From Strongylocentrotus droebachiensis (Eukaryota; Echinodermata; Echinoidea; Camarodonta; Strongylocentrotidae), in contig JAVYIG010007465.1 in the NCBI GenBank assembly GCA_035222895.1, positions 37,725 through 101,724 on the forward strand: a DNA stretch of 64,000 bases, written 5' to 3'. Positions 22,497 to 32,514 of this stretch are shown here, piece after piece (position 1 is the first letter of the stretch; each line of letters begins with the position of its first letter). The notes below the pieces were generated by a model that saw only the letters and a list, made by a program, of their open reading frames with translations, was not told the DNA's origin and searched no databases. Both the position numbers and the translations under genes were made by a program.

Positions 22497-22541
<45 letters not shown>
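22497..22541 (+). repeat. 45-base G homopolymer
   Basis: An uninterrupted run of 45 G, soon followed by a 16-base T run, about 195 bases upstream of the CRE. It could fold into G-quadruplexes. The true length is uncertain because such runs are error-prone in sequencing. Confidence 0.85.
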
Positions 22542-22542
<1 letters not shown>

Positions 22543-23849
22543 AAGATTAAGAGACCATATTTTTTTTTTTTTTTTGGTCCCAAAATTTAAAAATTTGACC
22601 GATCAGCATTTCGTTCCGTTGGGGGAGGTAAGGTCATCTTTTTCAGGTCATCAATCAGGATTTTTTTTTATTAAAATAAAAAATAAAAAATAAATAAAAA
22701 AACTCAAACACCCCCCCCCCCCCCTCCCCCCGCGTACGCGCCTGGTCAGGGTGGATTTTCCCTTAAAGTTAATGCATCAAGATCAAGCCCGCTAAAAGTA
22801 AAACATCATTTTAACTAAACATAATAAAGTATTAACATGAAATACAGTTAGTGGGACTGGTGTAAGATTTTCTCATTATATGCTCACTAAAAGTAATCAA
22901 TTGTCATGCAAAGATAAATATTCAAAATGATTCAGCTTAACTCTTGCGTTAGTATCATGTTATCCGTAGTTTCATGCGATGACAAAAAATAAATTAGTGC
23001 GAATAAAGTTATAAACCTACCGTTGTCTGAGATAAGTTGTCTGTTTTCATGGAAGATAAACACATGTATGACACACAGTGTTGATGGCATTGCATTGCAT
23101 GCATATTGGTACGGTGTGGGGATTCCCACGAGCAAATTTCCCGCAAAGATGTGCTGCCCTCTACAACAACGCAGGGAAAAGTAATCATGTCATGATTATT
23201 TTATATCAACATAAAGTTCATTTTGTTCGTTTGTTTTATTATGTTTATACTAACATCTTTGCTCCTTCTATTCCTCCTCCCGCTCTTTTCTCCTCCTCTT
23301 CCCCCTCTATTGCCTCCCCTATTCTGCTCCTGATCATCGATCTTATGCATGTATGATTCCCCTTTTTATTGGGGTGAGTGGGGTTCAGGGGCCGGGGTCG
23401 TGTAAGGGACCACTTTGTTTGGAATGGAAACCCACGCAACCAACAAATAACGATAAAGAAAGAAAAATAAAATCTTTTCATAATGGAATCCACTCTCAGA
23501 AAGGGGGTGATTAAGAGACGTGGCATATATGTTTTTAGTGAACTGCGGGATTAATTGTTGGTCGGAGTGAAAACACCTTTATTAATGAGGTGATCCCTAA
23601 TCATTACTGAAGCTCCAGTCTTTAGAAAAGAAATAAAGTAGAGAAAGAAAAAAAATGTCACCATTCTCCTGAATCAAGAGAGTATAGTTCAATCAAAAAA
23701 TAAGAGAGAAAAAGGGAAAGGGAAAGAAAAAAGGAAAAGAGTAGATAAAGGGAAGGAAAAAAAAGAGGAAGAAAAAGAGGGGGAGGGGGACCCTTGCTAT
23801 ATTTACAAATTTAACCCTATAAACCCGGGGCCAGGAACTAAGTTATTTT
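22542..23849 (+). other. Intergenic, homopolymer-rich, no gene seen
   Basis: Contains T, A and C runs (22555-22735), then ordinary AT-rich DNA and an A/G-rich stretch (23630-23800). No exon, tRNA or inverted-end element was recognised. Confidence 0.6.
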
Positions 23850-24430
23850 TCAGTTTTCCCCCTCCCGCGCGAAGCGCGGAGGCTTTGACACTTCATTACA
23901 TTCATATTCATATTTATTTCATTTCCAAGAGAAAGGAGACGATTTGTTGTACCGTTCCCGACTCTAACTTCTTGTTTCGCCCCTCCCACGCGAAGCACAA
24001 GAAGCTTTGACGTTTCATTTAATTATTAAAGAAAGAAGACGATTCGTTGTACCGTTTTCATTCCCCCCCCCCTCCCGCGCGAATCGCGGAAGCTTTGACG
24101 TTTCATTAAATCATTAGAGAAAGAAGACGATTCGTTGGACTGTTCTTTACTCTTATTCCTTGTCTGAATTCAGTCCCTCCAGCGCGAAGCATGGAAGTTT
24201 TGACGTTTCATTAAATTATCACTCTTATGATCTTTGTCTGAATTCATTTTCGCCCATCCCGCGCGAAGCGCGAAGCTTTCACGTTTCATTAAATCATCAG
24301 AGAAAGAAGACGATTCGTTGTAGTGTTTTTGTTTTAATTCAGTCTTCCCCCTTCCGCGCAAAGCGCGGGGGCTTTGACGTTTCATTAAATTATTAGAGAA
24401 AGAAGACGATTCGTTGTACCGGCTCCTAAT
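23850..24430 (+). repeat. Six diverged tandem units with GCGCGAAGCGCG core
   Basis: Each unit has a C-rich lead, a GCGCGAAGCGCG-like self-complementary core (near 23870, 23990, 24077, 24182, 24261 and 24355), GAAGCTTTGACGTTTCATTAAA and AGAGAAAGAAGACGATTCGT. Spacing is about 80-120 bases. The 78- and 137-codon frames through it are repeat-derived. Confidence 0.75.
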
Positions 24431-26082
24431 CATTGTCTCAATTTTCAAAAATGTTTCTTTGTCCGATAAGAAATTTGCCAGCCGACCGACATAATACGTC
24501 TCATCGACCTCAAACTTCTGCAATGATGTAGTACATGAGGATCGAGCAAGAATACCGACACCGCGATCCTGACACAGCAACATAATCTATATGCGTATCT
24601 TTCGTGTCCCCTCGACGTAGTGACTCTACCCAACATCCCCCTCTTTATCTTAAATTCTCTCAGGCTCTTACCCCCCTCTGTCTCTACTCTATTTTACCCC
24701 CCCCCCCGTTTCTTTTGTTTCCTTTTCTTTATTCGTCTCCTTCCTCTTTTTCTTTGTCTCTTTCTTTCTTCTCTTCTCTTTCCTTTGTTTTCTTTTCTTT
24801 CCCTTTCATTTCCCCTCCCACTTTTCTCATTTTTCCAGACAGCAGCGCAATTTTACCGCCAATATCCTGACAGGTGGGAGGGGGGGGGGGGTGTCGCACC
24901 CCTCCCCCTTTAATGACGCCCTGGTTGTTATCCCATTATTCTTTTAAAAGAAATGCAATTCCTCATGCTCTCGCACCTCTCTTATATCGTTGTTTAATTC
25001 TTTTTCATTTTGTTTTCCTTTAACTCACACAAATTCTCTCTTTCCCCCCTTTACTATTCTTCTGGTGCTTTTTTTTTTTTTTTTTTTGGGGGGGGGGGGG
25101 GCTACACGCCTGGCAAGAGGGACTCCATATCACACACACTGCAAAATTGCGTGCCCCCCCCCCCGCCACTTTGTCGGTAAAAAAAACACTTTCTTATAAT
25201 ATCATCCATCTTTTCTCCCCTCCGTCTTTCCCCCTTTTCTTCCTCCCCCTCCTTTATCTCCTCTCCCTCTTTTCTTCTTCTTTCTCTCTTCCCTTTTCTT
25301 TTCCCGCTTCCCCTTCCCCCCTTTTTTAAACCGGGGGGCACGTGCCCCTGAATCCGCCACCGATATAGGGAGTTCCACGTTATGAATAGCGAGGCTGACC
25401 CCTTCAAAAAGGTTGAACATTATCCAATCGTTGTTTCAAATTTACAATTGATTGCAAATCTTTGTGTTAAGGGACCCAGATATATATATATATATATTTT
25501 TTTTTCCTCGATAAAAACAAAGACAAGAGGTGGATACAGTGAAAGAAACAAAAATGAATAAAAAATGTTGATGTTGAAAGACACCAGTATGTTTAAGCAA
25601 CTGATGTGCCATAAGTTGCATATCATTATTGTATGCGGGGGTTGACGTCTTGACGTGGCCTCCGATTCTCGCATATGACACCGACTATCACATATATATT
25701 ACCTTATAAGAAATAATACACACAGAACACATTCGTTTTTGTTTACCAAAGTGTCATTGCAATTTAATAAACAATATTTTGTACTTAGTCATCGGCGATA
25801 TCATTTACACGTGTTAAAGATGTACAATATAATTCCATACACAAAATAAGATTATCTGTGACTAAAAAATGAGAACATACTGTACACAAAACTTACCGAA
25901 AAAGAGAAACATACTTTTAATAAAAATATCGCATCTTACATCTGTTTTTCCTCCATAATAAAGCAAGCATTTGCTACAAAATTTATGAAAGAAAATTAAA
26001 ATATTATGGCGTGTACAAGTCAAGTGATCAAATATACGCTGCAGCTACATAATTGATTGTTATTGTTACTATGAAGAAGACA
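24431..26082 (+). other. Intergenic; CT-rich and C/G-run DNA, possible hAT-like end
   Basis: CT-rich blocks at 24640-24830 and 25200-25330, G or C runs at 24880, 25085 and 25155, and an AT-dinucleotide run at 25478. The stretch GGGGGGCACGTGCCCCTGAA, then TCCGCC (near 25335-25365), resembles hAT-type terminal sequence, but no partner end was found. No gene signal. Confidence 0.5.
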
Positions 26083-26618
26083 TTAAAGGGATAGTCCACC
26101 CCAGGATTTTCTTTAGCTGACGATATAGACCTAATAATACCATGAAGAATGATACAAGTCTCATTAAAATCCATGATCACATAACGAAGATATATCGACT
26201 TTTTTATCGAAAATCAGCCGCCCCCCAAATGCAAATGCGTTACATGGGCATGAAACGATCGCCAAAAAATAACCGATAGTATCGAAATTGTGACGTATGT
26301 TGCGAGCTGCCTTCTTATTTCGCAGACATTCACTTTCGCTTTCATTCATGATTCGTCGTGTCAGTGCGATAACAGTGTACCGCGAGCGAAAGTGAATGTC
26401 TGCGAAATAAGAAGGCAGCTCGCAACATACGTCACAATGCGATCGTTTCATGCCCATGTAACGCATTTGCATTTGGGGGGCGGCTGATTTTCGATAAAAA
26501 AGTCGATATATCTTCGTTATGTGATCATGGATTTTAATGAGACTTGTATCATTCTTCATGGTATTATTAGGTCTATATCGTCAGCTAAAAAAAATCCTGG
26601 GGTGGACTTTCCCTTTAA
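26083..26618 (+). mobile_element. 536-bp foldback MITE with TTAA borders
   Basis: Left end TTAAAGGGATAGTCCACCCC and right end GGGGTGGACTTTCCCTTTAA are inverted, and the arms continue inward for about 230 bases (for example CGACTTTTTTATCGAAAATC and GAAAGTGAATGTCTGCG with their complements). TTAA lies at both borders (26083-26086 and 26615-26618), as a target duplication or part of the ends. Confidence 0.85.
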
Positions 26619-27874
26619 GAAAATCATGTTTTGAACAATCATCTGCCTAAATTAATGGCCATAATAGTTTTAACGAGTTTCGGCATGAAGTAAAACTCGA
26701 TGACTTCAAATCACAATTGAACATTATATAACTGCCATAGTGGTGATATGCACATACAACATCACCGATTTTTAAGGTAACATTTGACATATTCTTAAAA
26801 TCGAGTATTTTAAATAAAAATTATCAATATTATTTCAATATCCACATGATCTTGGCATTTTGCCACTTATATGGTAGATTTAAATCACGCTTACCAATAA
26901 ATAGTTTGAATTAAATGTAATCAATGTTTTTTTCTTCAGAATGCGGCACATTATGTTCTACGCAATGAGAGAATGTGAAAGTCTCATCAAATTACGATTT
27001 CGTATGATCTATTTACGTAGAATAACTACAAAGCAGGACCCGAAAGCGAAATGCAATCTAATTTCGCAATTTTCGTCTGAAAGTATAAAAAAAAAATATC
27101 ATAATTTCACAGGCCTCTGGTTGCGTTTATTTCTATTTTGGTTTGTCTTTTCTTTACATTAATAATTATGATCAATAATTCGACGTATTGTTGTATTTTA
27201 ATCATCGAAATATTCGAATCGTTTTAGCTTCATTGTGTGGCACCAATACCACAACCCCTGGGCAAATATCAATGAGAGAACGAGGAGAAAAGAAAGGAAT
27301 AGACTCATGACAAAAAGAGAAGATGGTTAGCATTAACAATGGCAAACCGTGAAGAAAAAGGGAGAGGAATCGGGAGAGGAGAAGTGTTAGGATAGAGAAA
27401 GAAAAGAATGAGAAACAGACAGAAAGAAGAAAATGTAATGAAAAGGAAAGCATCTGAGGGGAGAATTAAAAACAAAAACAGGAGACAAAGAAATAAAAAC
27501 GCGGGATAAAAGGAAAGGAAGACAACTGTACGACAGTCAAGAAGAAGGAGAAAACCTGACATTAATTAACTCTGAATTGCTGATCAGGTTTAGTAGATTA
27601 GATAAAAAGAAAAATAGCAGGTTCAGAATATAAAAGACGAATGCGGAGAAGTAAATTGAAAGGGAGGTTTATCAGATGCAGAGAGGAAAAAGACAACATG
27701 TAAGACGAATCATGAAGAAAACGAGCATAAAGAAGAGAGACCGCAGAGAAGGAAAGAAAAGTAAAAGATGGAAGATCATTTCCTCCCATCCCTAAAGAAA
27801 AAAAAGACATAACCGGAAAGCAAGCAGGCGACGGTCGATGTTTAGGAAAGACGGAAGTTCACATCAAAATCAAA
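26619..27874 (+). other. Intergenic, purine-rich 27.28-27.83 kb, no gene seen
   Basis: AT-rich DNA followed by about 550 bases rich in GA/AAG on this strand. The minus-strand Phe/Leu/Ser frames are products of that skew. Confidence 0.6.
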
Positions 27875-28257
27875 TTAAAGATAAAGTTGAGTTCTGGTCA
27901 TGCAATTTGGAAAGGTTCATCACGTAGGCACATTAGTATTGGTGTATACAGTAAGGTTTTGGAATCATCAACCAATTAATGATATGAAATTGGCCAAGTC
28001 TGGCAAAAAGTCAATTGCACTGTACACACAATCGTGTTTATGGGACTACACAAACATGTGGCATGAAAGTTAGGTCCATGCTATTATTTGAACAATAATA
28101 ATAATATCAATAAAAATATTATATTTATAATATTTCGAATTTGTTGGCATGTAAAGAGGCATCCTTTTTTCTATGATACTCTTCCACCCTTACATAAAAA
28201 AAAATAATGAAAAGGTTATTTTTGTTCACTCTTCCCAGGGCTCAACTTTCTCTTTAA
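27875..28257 (+). mobile_element. MITE, AAAGATAAAGTTGAG family (copy 3)
   Basis: Left end TTAAAGATAAAGTTGAG, right end CTCAACTTTCTCTTTAA, with the internal landmarks TTGGTGTATACAGTAAGGTT and GCACTGTACACAC. A full-length copy. Confidence 0.75.
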
Positions 28258-30921
28258 ACAGCGAAAAATGAAGAAAAAAAAGGTAGAAGGACAAGAATAA
28301 TGAGGATACTAGATTTAGGGCAAATACGCAATCAGTCATTCTACTGGCTGTTTCCATGGAAACAGGAAACTGCATGGATGCTGAGGGGTTGCTAATGGTT
28401 ACCATACAATCACACTTTGGAATGCTGACAACAACATTCAAAACAAAATGAAAGCAGCATATTTGACATAATGAATGAAGGATTTCAAACTCCCGAATCA
28501 TCGGATTCGATTGAAAATGCGCTGAAAAGAGTAAAAATAAAAACTCGAACGACGATCCGCTTTCGAACAAAAAAGAGAAACCGTACTTAACCTCGTTACG
28601 TATACACATACATGTACATATAAATAACATGTCAATTTACGTACACACATTACTTACAGTGCACGGCGTTTTGACTTTACATAAGCTATACATCACACAA
28701 CTTTACCCCATGAATATCGGCACAAACGTGGTTGCTATATTCAAACATCGAACGCTTCACGTACAGCAGGAAGTGACAAGGAGCGTTTACTTTCAAGACA
28801 TGTTATAATGTCATCTAAAATATGATCTAATCATTATAAATACAAAGGAGTCGCAGCGAATAGCATGACTTAACGTTTTTCTTAAAAGAAAGAAGACAAT
28901 TCAAACGAACACACCACATCGTTTCCCGAGTGTAATTTTTAAAGAGGACGCCAGCGCCAAAATGGAACGCAACATTAACGTTTCCGATTTACACTTTAAA
29001 AAGAAATAAATAAATGAGTGAAAATAACATTAATGGTAATAAAACACTAACATATCTACTAATGGCTGTTGTACACGAGGTGTCATTTTGCTGACGTAGG
29101 GATGCGTCAATGAATGGCGCAGCCTATGACGCGACATGGTATAGTGACGTCACATTAGAAGTGAATGCAAAATGAAGACTGCAAATCTGCCGTGAAATAC
29201 TGGCGCATGCGCTATTGGCTTCAGAGGCTTAATAAGCGCAGGTAGTGACGTAATATAAATGACGCAATTGAAATGACGCCTCCTATATGCAACGGGTACA
29301 ACGTTCAAAACATCTATAAACGTCGACACACCTGCATACTTTACAAACCCTATTGTACGTGTTCAGAGACAGAACAAAATTAGATATCATTTTCCTTTAA
29401 AATGCACAAAAAAAAGTATTCATAAACGTTACACAAATAGTTACCATTTCAAGACGGAAGCGTATGATATGTATCAAACCTTGAATCAACTTCAAGTCAT
29501 AAAATAATTGTCTCGTATAGTGCGATAAAAATAGAACATAATTCATAAACATCACATATATAAAAAGTGTTCAATGATTCGGCAATTAAACAGAAGAAAA
29601 AAGTCTACACCGAGCCTACGCCCATCCCAAACATTTTGAAAGATTTCAGCTCGCTGTTCTATATTTAACAATATAATTTATAAGTCACCCAAAAACGAGA
29701 GGTTTACTCCAGATCTACTTATTTCTAATCTTTTTTTCTAAACATCATTATGTTCTTCAAACTCTAATCTGCTAACACACTCGGACCCTGTTCAATTTTC
29801 GTAGTGATCAGCCACTTTGAGTTACGTTTTCAAAAGACGAAGAAAAACATTAGAATGAAAGGCATAAATACCATACATAATTATATAACAACATATTAAG
29901 TTCGAGTAAAAACTAAGCGTTGACAGACAGTCTTTGGCATGAGAAGCCATATTTGAACAAAACAACTTAGATGGCTAGATAAAACAAAGCGCATAAGTTA
30001 ACAAAGGAAAGAGAAGAAGCAGAAATAGTGTCAGTGGAAAATAGACAATCAGAAATTAAGAGACAGAGATAAAAGAGAGAGGGAAAGGAGGAAATATTAA
30101 ACATGAAAAGGCCATTTTGAAGTCAAGATAAAGCAGTAGAAGACGCTGCTAAATTATGATTTTCAGAACATTTTAAAACGCCGTAAAAATAAAATCGGCA
30201 CTGCTAGCTACTTTTCCAGCATTGAACTCATCACATCAACACGATATTCGACCCGGCTACAACAATATCTGGGCAATTAAAAAAAAAGTAGTGCTCATGA
30301 TCGTATATTTAATATATTTTGTTTTGGACATCATTAAGAAATTTCAAATTAATGACCCAAACGTAATGGTCATCCATTTATTTTGGACAATTCGGTTACT
30401 GACACAGCCATTTCGGGCTGTCTGAAATTCATCATGTGTGACTTCTTGATCATGATGTTGGTGCCGTGTGGAAGAAGAGAAATGGAGCCTTTTAATGGTA
30501 TATACACTAACCAAGGAATAATTGGAAATTATCGAGCTATGGACCGGTCAACTTGGGTTTCCTTTCATCAGGAACACCAAGTATAGTGTGCGGTTACGTG
30601 ATAAAAAGCAAACAAATAAAACAAAATCTGTACTACACTACTAGTTTACTATTAGAGATGACGAAACAAATCTCCATCCCCAGTATACGTTCACTTCCGT
30701 ACGATGGTCGTTTAAAACCAAATGAAGAAGGAGAGATGGGGACATGATTGACTACTCCCTTTGCAAATTTTGAACAAAAAAGACGCAGAAACATCACGTT
30801 ATGCTACTAATTTCAAGGGAAGATACCGAGTATAAAGCACTCTCTGCTCTACACAAATTAAATACGCATACTTGCCTTTCTACAAATATATAAGGCATAA
30901 CTATACATGCTCATATAATTA
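28258..30921 (+). other. Between MRE11 upstream region and ERF 3' end; no gene seen
   Basis: Around 29070-29290 CpG and ACGTCA/GACGCG motifs are denser, with TAGTGACGTCACATT at 29141, which could be regulatory. The rest is AT-rich. The ERF 3' untranslated region probably occupies the last few hundred bases. Confidence 0.5.
30377..30382 (-). promoter_or_regulatory. Candidate ERF poly(A) signal
   Basis: AATAAA on the minus strand about 540 bases beyond the ERF stop. One of several possible sites; no downstream element was identified. Confidence 0.2.
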
Positions 30922-32514
30922 TCATTGGGAAGCGGTTGCGGGTTTCTCAACATCAGTTTCAATTTTGTCAGGTTCCATGTCGCTCGTGCTGCTGCTAATG
31001 CTGCTGCTAATGCTGCTAGTGCTAGTGCTGCTACTGCTGGTGGTGGTGGCGATACTAGGTGCACTACTGGAGCTTCTCATGTTGGGCACCGGACGCAGTG
31101 GTTCCGTTTTTGCTATGATGGATTCTATACTTAAGACGCGTTCCTTGGGCCGCTTCTCAGGCTCCTGTAATAATTTGCTACTGTCCTTGGTACCATGGTT
31201 GGTTTCAAAGTAGTAGTCTCTGAAACGACGCAAGGAATCCTTCTCCTTGACCTTGGGAGGTTGCATCGTAGAGGGCTCGTGTTCCGTCTGCGTTTCCATA
31301 GGGCTCGGGAACTGGAAAAATGTCCCCATCTGTCGTTGAGTAGGGGTACAAGGCAAGGACCGCGAGGAAGGGCTGGAGTCAAAGAAGATCTTGGGAGATT
31401 TGGTGTCGTTGTTATCTGCAAACGTAGGCGTGCGTGCGATTTCGCGGTTCCATTTGCGTTTGAAGCGGAGTTTAATTGGAACTGAATCTAAATTGCAGTT
31501 CGAGTTATTATCGTCGGTATCTAGGAGATCCTCCTCGGAGCGGCTCTCGTTACTGGTGTGCACAATGACCCTACGGGGTGGACCAGGACTTCCCCTGAAC
31601 CCAGGTCCAAAGCGTCGAGCGTCCAGCCTGTCGTTGATCGGCGGAGCGCTGCTGGGCGGTTTGATATCAAAGAGGAGTTGTTTGGAGTCAACTTTGAGAG
31701 GCGGCGGGGGTGTCTTCCGGCGCGGCTTCTCGCGTTCGCACCGCTCTTCCGGTGGGCTAGTAATCGTACACGGCGCTGGTTCGGGTGTTTTTCGAACGTT
31801 TGCAGAGTTGGTGACATTTCTGTCATCTATGGTGATAGCTGGTGGGATGCGACGCTCGCTAGCCTGTTTTTTCTCCGTCATTCTACGCAAGTATAGTTCG
31901 GACTGCAACGGTCTCTCTGGGATTCGTATTGACTGTTCCTTTTCGGGAGACTTCTGTAATCTCCGAGTCTCTAAGATTTGTTGCTGTTCTTGCCGCTGCT
32001 GCTCTTGTCGTTGCTGCTCTTGCCGCTGTTGCTCTTGTCGTTTAAGCTCCTGCCGATTCAGCTCCTGCCGATTCAGCTCTTGCCGATTCAGCTCTTGCCG
32101 TTTCTGTTCCTCATGTCGCTTCTGTTCTTCCTGTCGCTTCTGTTCCTCCTGTCGCTGCAACTTCTCGGCCGCGGTCAGCTCCAGATTCCGGATGCGCATC
32201 TCGTTCTCGGTATGCGTGCGCCACAACTGTCCCGGTGATGCAGGCACGGAAAGAGGGAAGGCCCGAGCATGGGCGTCAGCCACACGGAGCTGGGCGACGC
32301 GCTCGTGCTCTAACCGGGCCAGCGCTGCCTGTGTTTGGGCCTCCTGGTGAGCGCGTTGTATCTCTGCCGGCGTGTAGGTAAACCTCGGTGGACCATGCGG
32401 GTGACCGGGAGCCGATAAGAGCGGGCTCATGGTCGATGACGGGCTGGCTAGCGGTGATAGATAGCAAGGACTGGCCGGCAGAGAGTGGGAGAAGATGGAT
32501 GCTGGCCGCATCAT
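30922..32514 (-). CDS. ERF: ERF coding exon 4 (repressor region and stop)
   Basis: A 531-codon terminal exon starting [16 protein letters not shown]. It contains an Ala/Gln/Arg helix, RQEEQKR, RQELN and RQEQQ pentamers, an [10 protein letters not shown] segment, [17 protein letters not shown] and a poly-Ser/Thr tail. The opposite strand's Cys/Ser-rich 319-codon frame is a shadow of the pentamer repeats. Confidence 0.95.
   Translation of the reverse strand: MMRPASIFSHSLPASPCYLSPLASPSSTMSPLLSAPGHPHGPPRFTYTPAEIQRAHQEAQTQAALARLEHERVAQLRVADAHARAFPLSVPASPGQLWRTHTENEMRIRNLELTAAEKLQRQEEQKRQEEQKRHEEQKRQELNRQELNRQELNRQELKRQEQQRQEQQRQEQQRQEQQQILETRRLQKSPEKEQSIRIPERPLQSELYLRRMTEKKQASERRIPPAITIDDRNVTNSANVRKTPEPAPCTITSPPEERCEREKPRRKTPPPPLKVDSKQLLFDIKPPSSAPPINDRLDARRFGPGFRGSPGPPRRVIVHTSNESRSEEDLLDTDDNNSNCNLDSVPIKLRFKRKWNREIARTPTFADNNDTKSPKIFFDSSPSSRSLPCTPTQRQMGTFFQFPSPMETQTEHEPSTMQPPKVKEKDSLRRFRDYYFETNHGTKDSSKLLQEPEKRPKERVLSIESIIAKTEPLRPVPNMRSSSSAPSIATTTSSSSTSTSSISSSISSSTSDMEPDKIETDVEKPATASQ

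Noticed and set aside
31391..32350. 319-codon plus-strand frame rich in Ser-Cys-Arg
   Set aside because: It is the antisense shadow of the ERF exon 4 pentamer repeats.
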